Below are positions 8,025-15,754 of a stretch of DNA of 64,000 bases, piece after piece (the stretch's first letter is position 1; each line of letters opens with the position of its first letter). The notes under the pieces are model-generated. The model was not told the DNA's origin and did not search any database. It saw nothing but the letters and a program-made list of their open reading frames with translations. The stretch comes from Pseudomonas psychrophila (GTDB lineage Bacteria > Pseudomonadota > Gammaproteobacteria > Pseudomonadales > Pseudomonadaceae). The translations under genes were made by a program, and so were the position numbers. The DNA is taken from NCBI RefSeq assembly GCF_001043005.1, contig NZ_JYKZ01000007.1, positions 144,880 through 208,879 on the forward strand, given 5' to 3'.

Positions 8025-8712
8025 TAGCCTTGTACTCCATGTACATTGATCTGCCTGTAACGCTATCACTAATCCCTTCAAATGCAAGTGCGCTACTGCC
8101 CATTGTCTTATACGCCCTTATATAATCAGTGTTGATATATCTAAACAGGCACCAAGCATCTGGCTTTAATGCCATTCTCACGACGCCATATGCAGAAAGT
8201 CCTAAATCAACAGTGCCATAAGCCATATTTCCTTCAAATGCGCCGCCACCGAGTAGCTCTGCACCCTCCTGATAAACTTTCCTGATAGGACCTCGGGTGT
8301 CAGAACGGTTTTTTATAAGGTTACGTCCGTTCTCATAGAGGTTATTAGCGCCATGTGCGATCAAGGGGACACCTACTAATAGGCACAACGTACCGGCTGA
8401 ACCGTAGCAGATGCCTGCTCCTGTTGCGATTTGAAATGCCCCGGCAATAGCTCCCACGCCTTTTTGAGCAATCTCAAATGACTGGCTCAGCAGGCTACTC
8501 TGTTCGTTTTTGAGTTCCAGTAGACCCTGCTCAGGGCTTTTTTTACCCTGTGAAACATCATCAACAATGCTTTTGGCATAATAAGCGACTTCGCGGTTGA
8601 ATTGTAAACGCAGCGTGCCGTCTTTAATGTGTCTTACGCCTAATGTACTGGCTTGGCTTCCAAGTTTTCCAGCTGCGGCACTGACCATCCAATAGTCACA
8701 GCTACCAGGCAT
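8014..8712 (-). CDS. DUF4225-type protein, candidate type VI secretion effector
   Basis: A 232-residue protein. Its C-terminal half (YGTVDLGLSAYGVVRM then KPDAWCLFRYINTDYIRAYKTMG) matches my memory of DUF4225 proteins found next to Hcp genes in Pseudomonas. The middle (about residues 80-130) is a glycine-rich hydrophobic stretch that could insert in membranes, preceded by a charged helical segment. The first ATG is at 8712, 20 nt past the Hcp stop, with only a weak ribosome-binding site, so translation is probably coupled to hcp. The likely role is a cargo toxin loaded through the Hcp tube, with the next gene as immunity. Its biochemical activity is not known to me. Confidence 0.65.
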   Translation of the reverse strand: MPGSCDYWMVSAAAGKLGSQASTLGVRHIKDGTLRLQFNREVAYYAKSIVDDVSQGKKSPEQGLLELKNEQSSLLSQSFEIAQKGVGAIAGAFQIATGAGICYGSAGTLCLLVGVPLIAHGANNLYENGRNLIKNRSDTRGPIRKVYQEGAELLGGGAFEGNMAYGTVDLGLSAYGVVRMALKPDAWCLFRYINTDYIRAYKTMGSSALAFEGISDSVTGRSMYMEYKANDK

Positions 8713-8732
8713 GCAACTTTCGGGTGTTGGTT

Positions 8733-9218
8733 TTATTCGTTATTTCCCCACGTGCTATATCCACTGGTACCAGCAACGTGGTGGATCCACGTGATGTCTC
8801 GGTAACGGATTGCTACATGTTCTTGTGGCTCGGCGTCGTGCTCCAAAATAGCGTGGGGCATTTCAAGTGTCAGGTTGGCTATAATTCCGCCTGTGATCGA
8901 AACAGAATAGAATTTTTCCTGCAGGCCAAAAGAGGACACTCGATAAAAACTGATTGTGCAGTTTATTTCCTCTCTGGATGAGAGTGCTTGAGCTAACAGT
9001 GGAGATGATTTGTCAACATTTTTGGTGATAAGAATTGGGCTGTGTGTTGGCTTATCGATATTTCCAATGTTGATCATGTTGTGGGTGTAAGACAACACCA
9101 TAATTTCGTCGGCATAACCGGTCTGACATTTATTGCCAATAGATTCCTGGGTTGAACAACCTGCTGAAATAAGTCCTTGAGCCTTGCCGGTGATCGTCAT
9201 GTAACCATGATTAGCCAT
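8733..9218 (-). CDS. hcp: Hcp-family type VI secretion tube/effector protein (orphan)
   Basis: A 161-residue Hcp of the Pseudomonas/enterobacterial type that starts MANHGYMTITGKAQGLISAG and contains EIMVLSYTHNMINIGN and HDAEPQEHVAIRYRDITW, as in other members. Hcp forms the hexameric tube of the type VI secretion system and carries small effectors in its lumen. A clear AAGGAG site lies 9 nt before the ATG at 9218. No other T6SS genes (tssB/C, vgrG, clpV) occur in this window, so it is an orphan hcp that would serve an apparatus encoded elsewhere. It heads a three-gene unit with the DUF4225 and membrane proteins. Confidence 0.92.
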   Translation of the reverse strand: MANHGYMTITGKAQGLISAGCSTQESIGNKCQTGYADEIMVLSYTHNMINIGNIDKPTHSPILITKNVDKSSPLLAQALSSREEINCTISFYRVSSFGLQEKFYSVSITGGIIANLTLEMPHAILEHDAEPQEHVAIRYRDITWIHHVAGTSGYSTWGNNE

Positions 9219-9527
9219 ATATATCGCTCCTTTTAGTCAGCCGAACATCTTATTGCAAGAGTTTCAGGCGCGCCGTAGGACATTTCTTAAAGTCATATCA
9301 GAAATATGCCAAATTCTTACCGGCGGCTTGGCTAAATTCCTGACTAGATAACTCTGCGGGTTCATCGCGAAACCGAGATACGCAATTGTTCTATCCAGGA
9401 AAAGTCCAGGAGCAGGGCTATCTGCGCAATTCCAAGTATTCTGAAATGTTGAATCTGAATTACAGGTATGAATCATGGATGCGCCCTGCTGGGAGGCGCA
9501 TTTTTGGATTGCACTGCCTGCAGTGAT
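9219..9527. other. 309-nt gap upstream of hcp: no gene supported
   Basis: This stretch lies between the hcp start and the 3' end of the GGDEF-EAL gene. I see no credible coding region. It should hold the hcp promoter. TTCTTA-like words recur at about 9285, 9314 and 9337 (as TTCTTAA, TTCTTAC, TTCCTGA), one of them in an imperfect dyad with TAGGA at 9276-9280. A terminator-like hairpin lies at 9479-9505. Confidence 0.5.
9479..9505 (+). terminator. Plus-strand terminator-like hairpin without a matching plus-strand gene
   Basis: ATGCGCC (9479-9485), a 9-nt loop and GGCGCAT (9495-9501) run straight into TTTTT on the plus strand. On the minus strand, where the GGDEF-EAL gene ends at 9528, no T-run follows. 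It is either an imperfect terminator for that gene or the end of an unannotated plus-strand transcript. Confidence 0.5.
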
Positions 9528-11642
9528 CTAAGTAAAACACCCTCGCGCGCGCAAGAAAGCTTCTAGCTCAAGAACCGGCAGTGGCTTGCTGAAAAGATAG
9601 CCTTGCACCTGATCGCAGCCGTTTTTCGTCAGAAAATCCAGCTGATCAGGGGTCTCCACACCTTCGGCGATCACTTGCAGGTTGAGGCTATGGGCCAATT
9701 CAATAATTGTCTTGGCAATGGCTGCGTCCTGGGGGTTAGTGGTCACTTCGCGGATGAAGGCGATGTCGATCTTTAGTTTATCGATCGGGAATCGTCGCAG
9801 GTACGCGAGGCTCGAATATCCGGTACCGAAATCGTCTATGGACACCTTCACCCCCAGTTCTTTCAGGGTCTGCAAGCTGGCGATGGTGTGCGAAGTGTTC
9901 TCCATCAGCGAGCTTTCCGTCAGCTCGATTTCAAGCCAGTGCGCATCGATCTGATGCTCGATCAGCGCCTGCTGGATGATGGCGATCAGATCGCCCTTGA
10001 TGATCTGCTGGAAGGACACATTAACCGCTACCTGAATACCCCCCTCGCCTGTCCGTTGCCAATCGGCGATTTGCTTACACACACGATTGATCACCCAATT
10101 GCCGACCTGGGTAACCAGTCCAAGGTGTTCCAGCATTGGCACAAACACCGCTGGCGAGATAGTGCCCTGCCCCGGCTGTTCCCAGCGCAACAAGGCCTCC
10201 ACCCCACATACACTGTCATCGAGCAGACTGATCTTGGGTTGGTAAAACAGCTCAAAGGTCTGTTGTTTCACCGCCTCTCGCAAGGCGGTTTCCATCGTTT
10301 GGCGCGCTGACGCGTCGTCATTCATTTGCGCCGTGTAGAAACGGTAATTATCCCTGCCGATCTTCTTTGCACGGTGCATGGCGGTGTTCGCGTGCCTGAT
10401 CAACCCGTGCGCGTCGTTCCCGTCATCCGGGTACAGTGCAATGCCAAAACTGGCGGTCATCGCAGTCGACTGACTACCGAGCTTAAAAGGCTCACGCAGT
10501 GTTTCGCGTATGCGCTCGACGGTTTGCAGGGGGTCTGCCTGGCCCTCGCGAATCATCAGGATCAACGCAAACTCGTCACCATCCATGCGCCCCAATGTGT
10601 CGCTCACATTAAGGCAGTTGGTCAGTCGCTGCCCCACCTGCGTCAACATTCGATCACCCAGTTGGTGGCCCCAGGCTTCGTTGACGCTACTAAAGTCGTC
10701 CAGATCAACCGTCACCACCGCCAACTGCCAATCACTGAGGGAGGCTTGGGTCAATCCCATCTGCAAGGTGGTGAAAAACAGCTTTCGATTCGGGAGCCCG
10801 GTCAACGTATCGTAATGGGCCATTTTCAATATGCGCTGATCGGCTTCCTTGCGCTCAGTGATGTCATGGGCAATACCGACGATGATCCAGTCGTCCCCCG
10901 TTTTGTAGGCCTGGCGATGAATTTCTACCGGGAGCAAACTCCCGTCCTTGCAGCGGATCTGCGTTTCCGTGGCTTCACTGGGGCCCTTGCCCGCGATGAT
11001 CTGGTCATACAACACCTTTAGGTGTTCGATGGAGTCATCGCTGAGGTCGGCGGGTGTTTTGCATAGCAGTTCTTCGACGGTGTAGCCCAGTACCTGGCAG
11101 GCGCGTCGGTTGAACTCGATCAAGCGCATGCTGCTGCGATTGATCAAAAAAATGGCATCTCCCGAGGCGTCCATCGCCGAGCGAAAACGCTCAAGGTCGA
11201 TGGTGCGTTGTTGCAGTTGCTCTTCCAGCATCAGGCTATGGCTTTTCAGATAATCGCCAAAAGCCTTGAGCCGCAAGAGGTTGCGCACCCGCAGCCACAA
11301 CTCTGCACTTTCCACAGGTTTGCTCAGGAAATCTTCAGCGCCAGCTTCCAGGCCTGAAATACGCGAACTTTGCTTATCAAGAGCAGACAGCATAATGATC
11401 GGGATGTTGGAGGTGGCCTTGTTCGTCTTGAGCTGGGAGGCCACTTCGAAACCGTCCATGCCCGGCATCATGATATCGAGCAGAATCAAGTCTGGCGGTT
11501 GTTCTGCGACCACGACAAGGGCCTCTTCGCCCGAACTGGCGGTTAACGTGTGATAGCCCTGGTTCTGCAGCAGGATCTTCAGCAGTTTGCGGACATGGTC
11601 TTCATCATCGACTATCAATATGGTCGCGGCAGAGTTAGGCAT
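9528..11642 (-). CDS. Response regulator with REC-PAS-GGDEF-EAL domains (c-di-GMP turnover)
   Basis: A 704-residue protein. It has an N-terminal receiver (about 8-120) with the phospho-acceptor in LILLDIMMPGMDG, then a PAS domain (about 150-265, ending DITERKEAD), a GGDEF domain (about 275-430) and an EAL domain (about 450-695). The GGDEF signature reads MDGDEF, with Asp replacing the first Gly, so cyclase activity is uncertain. The EAL domain keeps GVEALLRW, ELTESSLMEN and DDFGTGYSS and should be an active c-di-GMP phosphodiesterase. It is the last gene of a kinase/receiver/effector operon, 9 nt after the single-domain receiver. Phosphorylation by the upstream kinase likely tunes c-di-GMP (inference). 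Confidence 0.92.
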   Translation of the reverse strand: MPNSAATILIVDDEDHVRKLLKILLQNQGYHTLTASSGEEALVVVAEQPPDLILLDIMMPGMDGFEVASQLKTNKATSNIPIIMLSALDKQSSRISGLEAGAEDFLSKPVESAELWLRVRNLLRLKAFGDYLKSHSLMLEEQLQQRTIDLERFRSAMDASGDAIFLINRSSMRLIEFNRRACQVLGYTVEELLCKTPADLSDDSIEHLKVLYDQIIAGKGPSEATETQIRCKDGSLLPVEIHRQAYKTGDDWIIVGIAHDITERKEADQRILKMAHYDTLTGLPNRKLFFTTLQMGLTQASLSDWQLAVVTVDLDDFSSVNEAWGHQLGDRMLTQVGQRLTNCLNVSDTLGRMDGDEFALILMIREGQADPLQTVERIRETLREPFKLGSQSTAMTASFGIALYPDDGNDAHGLIRHANTAMHRAKKIGRDNYRFYTAQMNDDASARQTMETALREAVKQQTFELFYQPKISLLDDSVCGVEALLRWEQPGQGTISPAVFVPMLEHLGLVTQVGNWVINRVCKQIADWQRTGEGGIQVAVNVSFQQIIKGDLIAIIQQALIEHQIDAHWLEIELTESSLMENTSHTIASLQTLKELGVKVSIDDFGTGYSSLAYLRRFPIDKLKIDIAFIREVTTNPQDAAIAKTIIELAHSLNLQVIAEGVETPDQLDFLTKNGCDQVQGYLFSKPLPVLELEAFLRARGCFT

Positions 11643-11651
11643 GTGGAGAGC

Positions 11652-12041
11652 TCAGTCAGAGGGCTGTTGAGGCAGATTGTCTTGCAGCAACGTGTCGATG
11701 ACCCGGTAAAGTTCCCTGTAGCGCAGAGGTTTGATGATGTAAGCGTTACACCCCGCCTGACGGGTTTTTTCTTCATCCTCCTTCATGGCCATGGCGGTGA
11801 GTGCGATCACCGGGATGGCGGCGGTCAACGCGTCGCTTTTGAGCAAGGAAGTGGCTTTGAGCCCGTCCATACCCGGTAACTGGATGTCCATCAGAATCAG
11901 CGCAGGCTGAAGCTCGCGTGCCAGTTTCAGACCGGTTTCAGCATCAGCCGCACAAATCACGCTGTGGCCGGCGCTGGTCAGCAGCAAGCGAGCCAGTCTC
12001 ATGTTGGCGGCGTTGTCTTCGACAATCAGGATCTCGGCCAT
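11652..12041 (-). CDS. CheY-like single-domain response regulator
   Basis: A 129-residue receiver with the acidic pair in ILIVEDNAANM, the phospho-Asp in LILMDIQLPGMDG, Thr in ALTAMA and Lys in IIKPLRY. There is no output domain. I chose ATG 12041 (MAEILIVED), which overlaps the end of the kinase gene by 16 nt; the longer in-frame form adds residues unlike a receiver. It resembles DivK-like or phosphorelay receivers that follow hybrid-type kinases. It probably relays phosphate from the kinase or competes with the receiver of the GGDEF-EAL protein. Confidence 0.9.
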   Translation of the reverse strand: MAEILIVEDNAANMRLARLLLTSAGHSVICAADAETGLKLARELQPALILMDIQLPGMDGLKATSLLKSDALTAAIPVIALTAMAMKEDEEKTRQAGCNAYIIKPLRYRELYRVIDTLLQDNLPQQPSD

Positions 12042-13756
12042 GGCGCCTCCACAGTGGTTAAACGGCGTATCGGCAGCCAAACCACGAATCGTGCGCCTGC
12101 CCCTTCCCTACTGGCTACCGCGACACTGCCGCCATGCAATTCGGTCAACTGTTTGACCATTGCCAGGCCCAGGCCGGTGCCCTCGAATTTACGCGCCAGA
12201 CTGCTGTCGATCTGACTAAAAGCCTTGAACAACTTGTCCATATTGCTCTGGGCAATACCGATACCGGTGTCACTGACGCTCAACTCCAGGAAGGCGTCGT
12301 AATCGCTGTCGTGAACCTCGAAGCCATGCACGGGCCAATCCCCTTCGAGAATCCCTACGTGTTCGCGCGTTACTTGGCGTACCGCCAACGTCACCACCCC
12401 TCCTGGCGCGCTGAATTTCACGGCATTGGCCAGCAGGTTGTAGACGATCTGTTTGGTTTTGCGCAGGTCGAGCTCAAAGCTGCCGAGTTCGACATCGGTG
12501 TCGAGTTTCAACTGAATGCGTTGCAATGCGGCTTTTTCGCGCACGATCAATAAGCTGTTGCTCAGCACGCTTTGCAGTTCGACGGGTTCCAGCTCCAGTT
12601 CCATCATCCCGGCTTCGACTTTGGACAGGTCGAGGATGTCATTGATCAGCGACAGCAAATGTTGGCCGCTGTTGAAAATGTCGCTGATGTACTCGCGCTG
12701 GGTCTCGGTCATGTCGCCGACCATGCCGTCCTTGAGCGCTTCGGAAAAGCCGATGACGGCGTTCAGCGGCGTGCGCAGTTCATGGGACATGGTGGCGAGG
12801 AATTCGGACTTCATGTGGCTGGCGTGTTCAAGCTCGATATTCTTCTCTTCCAAGGTCCGCTCAAAGCGCTTGCGCTCAGTCACGTCACGGGCTGCCGCGA
12901 ATACCCCTTGCAGCTTGCGATCCCGGTCGTGAAAAGTCGCTGCATTATAGGAAACAACGGTTTCAGTGCCGTTGTAAGCGCGCACGGTGAGTTCATAGTC
13001 GCTGACTTTGTTTTCACTGAGCACACGCTTGATTGCAGCATCGGCGCGGGCCGGATCGGTGAAAAAGTTCTTGCACGGCGCGCCAATCAATTCGTCCCGG
13101 GTACGGCCGGTAAGCGCCATCATTTGTTTGTTTACGTCGGAAATGATGCCCTGAGGATCCGTCATCATCAGGGCGTCGATGTTCGATTCGATCAACGAGC
13201 GCGTGTAAAACTGCTGGTCGCGCAAACGCTGATCCAGCAAGGCCTGGGTCGCTTCCTCTTGTTTGCGCGCGGTGTTATCGGTGCCGATCAGCAAATAACC
13301 GATGATGGTTTCTGCGCTGTCGCGCAACGAGGTCACCGACACCATTGCCGAGAGGCGACTGCCATCCTTGCGGATATAGGTCAGCTCATAGATGTCTTCA
13401 ATCCCGCGAGAGGCCTTGAACACCAGTGCTTCGAAGCCAGGTGTGATCGGCGTGTTGAGCTCAAGGCTCAGGGCGGCTGCGCGAGCGATCAATTCTGTTG
13501 GGTCGGAGATATCGGCCGGAGTGATCAGGTTAACCACGTCTTCAGACTGGTAACCGAGCATACGTTCGGCGCCGACGTTGAAGATCTGGATAACGCCTTT
13601 TTCATCGGTAGCGATGCTGGAAAAGTAGGCACTGTTGAAGATTGCGTCCTGGAGGGCGCCGGTCTTGAGCAAGGTTTTCTGTCGGCGAAACTCGACGATT
13701 TTCTCCGCACGTGACAGGGGTTCGTTGGGCGGACGGTCTACAGGCGGAGTGTCCAT
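12026..13756 (-). CDS. PAS-PAS sensor histidine kinase (soluble)
   Basis: A 576-residue kinase with two PAS domains (about 45-165 and 185-295, each ending in a PAC-like segment, the second DVTERKRFER). These are followed by a coiled segment, the HisKA H-box FLATMSHELRTPLNAVIGF (His at about 324) and a HATPase domain (N-box NLLANAVKFS, G-boxes DTGIGI and GTGLGLAM). No membrane segments are present, so it senses a cytoplasmic signal such as redox or a small ligand. It starts the operon with the two receivers. A GGGAAA site precedes the ATG at 13756. The signal is unknown. Confidence 0.92.
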   Translation of the reverse strand: MDTPPVDRPPNEPLSRAEKIVEFRRQKTLLKTGALQDAIFNSAYFSSIATDEKGVIQIFNVGAERMLGYQSEDVVNLITPADISDPTELIARAAALSLELNTPITPGFEALVFKASRGIEDIYELTYIRKDGSRLSAMVSVTSLRDSAETIIGYLLIGTDNTARKQEEATQALLDQRLRDQQFYTRSLIESNIDALMMTDPQGIISDVNKQMMALTGRTRDELIGAPCKNFFTDPARADAAIKRVLSENKVSDYELTVRAYNGTETVVSYNAATFHDRDRKLQGVFAAARDVTERKRFERTLEEKNIELEHASHMKSEFLATMSHELRTPLNAVIGFSEALKDGMVGDMTETQREYISDIFNSGQHLLSLINDILDLSKVEAGMMELELEPVELQSVLSNSLLIVREKAALQRIQLKLDTDVELGSFELDLRKTKQIVYNLLANAVKFSAPGGVVTLAVRQVTREHVGILEGDWPVHGFEVHDSDYDAFLELSVSDTGIGIAQSNMDKLFKAFSQIDSSLARKFEGTGLGLAMVKQLTELHGGSVAVASREGAGARFVVWLPIRRLTTVEAPWPRS

Positions 13757-13785
13757 TGGTTCGTTTCCCGTTAACTCGCAACCTG

Positions 13786-13799
13786 ACCGTCATGACGGT
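13786..13799. promoter_or_regulatory. 14-bp palindrome upstream of the histidine kinase gene
   Basis: ACCGTCATGACGGT is a perfect palindrome about 30 nt upstream of the kinase start. It is a candidate operator for a dimeric regulator, and only symmetry and position support it. Confidence 0.4.
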
Positions 13800-13919
13800 G
13801 CCGTAAAGCGTGCTTACGCAAATCACCCGAATGAGCGACTAGAGGTTTGTACACGATAGCAGAGGTGCTGGGATGAGGCTAAGCAGGGACGCTTTCGTCG
13901 TTTACTCAGCCTTCAGGTT

Positions 13920-15443
13920 TCAACTGACTGTACGCGAATTAGCCGATCTGCTTTTGTGATGTCTCAATACGAACCAGACCAATATGCTCAACGCCCCGAC
14001 CAGCGCAGCCGCTGTTAGCAAGACCAGGCTGTGAGAAGCACTAAACGCCTTTTGCCCTGCTGCAATGAGCTGCTGCCCTTGAATGCCGCCAATACTGTGT
14101 GCGGCAACCAGCGTTTCACCAATTGAGCGCCCGGCAGTCTCGGCAATGGCTGTTGGAATGCCGTCAGGCAAAAGTATTGATTTTTCATAAGTGGATACCA
14201 GAAGAATACCGAACACGGTTATACCCAATCCGGTGCCCAGGTCGTAACTCGTGGCTTCAAGGGCTCCGGCAGAGCCAGCCTTCTCCATTGGAATACTGTT
14301 CATGATCGCTACCGACGATGCGGTCAAGCCAATGCTGAGCGAGAGCCCCAATGCTACCAACATCACAACAACGCTAGCCCCGCCGCTTCCCAGGTGTATT
14401 TGGGCCAACCCGACCAGACTTCCAGCCGCAACCAACAATGAGCAACTCGCAACCCACCTCAGGCCAATTGCCCGGAGGATGGCGCCCGCAAGAGGCCCGC
14501 CGACTGCTGCTGCAATCATTAACGGCATCATGAATATTCCGGCTTCCAGGGGGGTACGGCCCATAACGAACTGTAGTTCCTGGGCCAGCAACAATTCGAA
14601 CCCGGCAAGTGCCCCCATTGTGACCACAGCCATGACGATACCCGTGCTGACCGCCGGAATAGAAAAAAGGGTCAGGTCAAGCATTGGTGTCGAAGTGTGA
14701 AGCTGTTTGCGTACAAACCAGGCAAGCATCAGTGCTCCGAATAAAAAGCATGCACCGGTTACTGCCAGGGAGCTGTTGGTCTTGAAACCCGACTTGAGGG
14801 CGTAAACACTTGCCATGACACCAAGGATCAGAATCACAGACTGCCCGATGGTCCAGTTTCCGTTGCCGACCACACTTCGGCGCGGGATGTAGGCGATGAC
14901 TAACGGTATGACCAAGAGCATCACAGGCACGTTGATCAGGAACACCGCCCCCCACCAGAAATGCTCAAGCAATGCGCCGCCAACCAAGGGTCCAATGGCG
15001 GCGCCGGTTGAAGCAACAGCGCCCCATATTCCAAGAGCGACAGCCTGATCGCTTTCATCTTCAAAAGTTTGTCGAATAATCGCGAGGACGCTGGGCATCA
15101 CCATGGCGCCGCCAAATGCCATGAATGCTCGTGCTCCTATCAGCGCTCCGACATTGGGCGAGAAGGCAGCCAGGATCGAACCGGTACAGAAGATACCCAG
15201 TCCAGCCAACAGCATACGGCGGTGACCGACCCTGTCCGCCAGCGTGCCCATGGGGATGAGCAGGCTGGCCATCAATAAAGGATAGATGTCGATGATCCAC
15301 AGAATCTCGGTACCTGTCGCTTGCAACGCAAGGGTAAGTGACGGAACCGCGACATGAAGAATGGTGTAATCCAGGACTATCGGCATAAAAGCCAGAATGA
15401 CCGACATGAGGACTAACCAACGGTTTGAATGACCACTAGACAC
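13920..15443 (-). CDS. DHA2-family (EmrB/QacA-like) MFS multidrug transporter
   Basis: A 507-residue membrane protein with about 14 predicted helices. The motif LDYTILHVAVPSL in helix 1, LADRVGHRRMLL in the loop after helix 2 and GAAIGPLVGGALLE in helix 5 (motif C of antiporters) place it with QacA/SmvA-type drug:proton antiporters. The start is a GTG at 15443 preceded by AAAAGG, as no ATG fits. It is a single-gene unit with no adjacent TetR regulator. The exported compound is unknown (quaternary amines and dyes are typical for the family). Confidence 0.88.
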   Translation of the reverse strand: MSSGHSNRWLVLMSVILAFMPIVLDYTILHVAVPSLTLALQATGTEILWIIDIYPLLMASLLIPMGTLADRVGHRRMLLAGLGIFCTGSILAAFSPNVGALIGARAFMAFGGAMVMPSVLAIIRQTFEDESDQAVALGIWGAVASTGAAIGPLVGGALLEHFWWGAVFLINVPVMLLVIPLVIAYIPRRSVVGNGNWTIGQSVILILGVMASVYALKSGFKTNSSLAVTGACFLFGALMLAWFVRKQLHTSTPMLDLTLFSIPAVSTGIVMAVVTMGALAGFELLLAQELQFVMGRTPLEAGIFMMPLMIAAAVGGPLAGAILRAIGLRWVASCSLLVAAGSLVGLAQIHLGSGGASVVVMLVALGLSLSIGLTASSVAIMNSIPMEKAGSAGALEATSYDLGTGLGITVFGILLVSTYEKSILLPDGIPTAIAETAGRSIGETLVAAHSIGGIQGQQLIAAGQKAFSASHSLVLLTAAALVGALSILVWFVLRHHKSRSANSRTVS

Positions 15444-15754
15444 AATAGAGACCTTTTAATCGGGATCCCGGCTCTCAAACGCTTGTACGCCATTTAAGCC
15501 GTTGTTGTTACCACGCTTGCGGCCCCAAGGCTGCGCCGCGATGCTAACCGATATCCCCCCGCTTTCCCGCCGTCCAAATGTGAAGCTTTGTTAAGTCCCG
15601 GGTTTGAACCAGGACGATCCTTGCCCGCCTTGGAATCTGCGGCTTGGCCTGATGTACCCGGGTTGATGAAAAGACACTGCCTGCTCCCGGCTTGCCCTTT
15701 ATCCCCGAGCCAAATGCCACCGAGGCATGAAGACTCGGTGATGCCACTCTGCAT
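15444..15754. other. 311-nt gap: no gene supported
   Basis: This lies between the MFS pump start and the stop codon of the AcoR-like activator, both on the minus strand. Short open frames exist on both strands, but none has a ribosome-binding site or a recognisable product. It should contain the pump promoter and, at 15718-15740, a hairpin after the activator gene. Confidence 0.5.
15718..15740 (-). terminator. Weak terminator-like hairpin after the AcoR-like gene
   Basis: CACCGAG (15718-15724) pairs with CTCGGTG (15734-15740) across a 9-nt loop, 15 nt past the activator stop. The following minus-strand bases GGCATTTGG are only partly T-rich. Confidence 0.35.

Noticed and set aside
8733..8742. 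Programmed frameshift fusing Hcp to the DUF4225 protein
   Set aside because: The DUF4225 frame is open upstream only to a stop at 8740-8742, and no slippery heptamer is present in the few shared bases; stop-and-restart is simpler.
9264..9476. A 70-residue minus-strand open frame upstream of hcp
   Set aside because: No ribosome-binding site, no recognisable motif, and it lies in the expected hcp promoter region.
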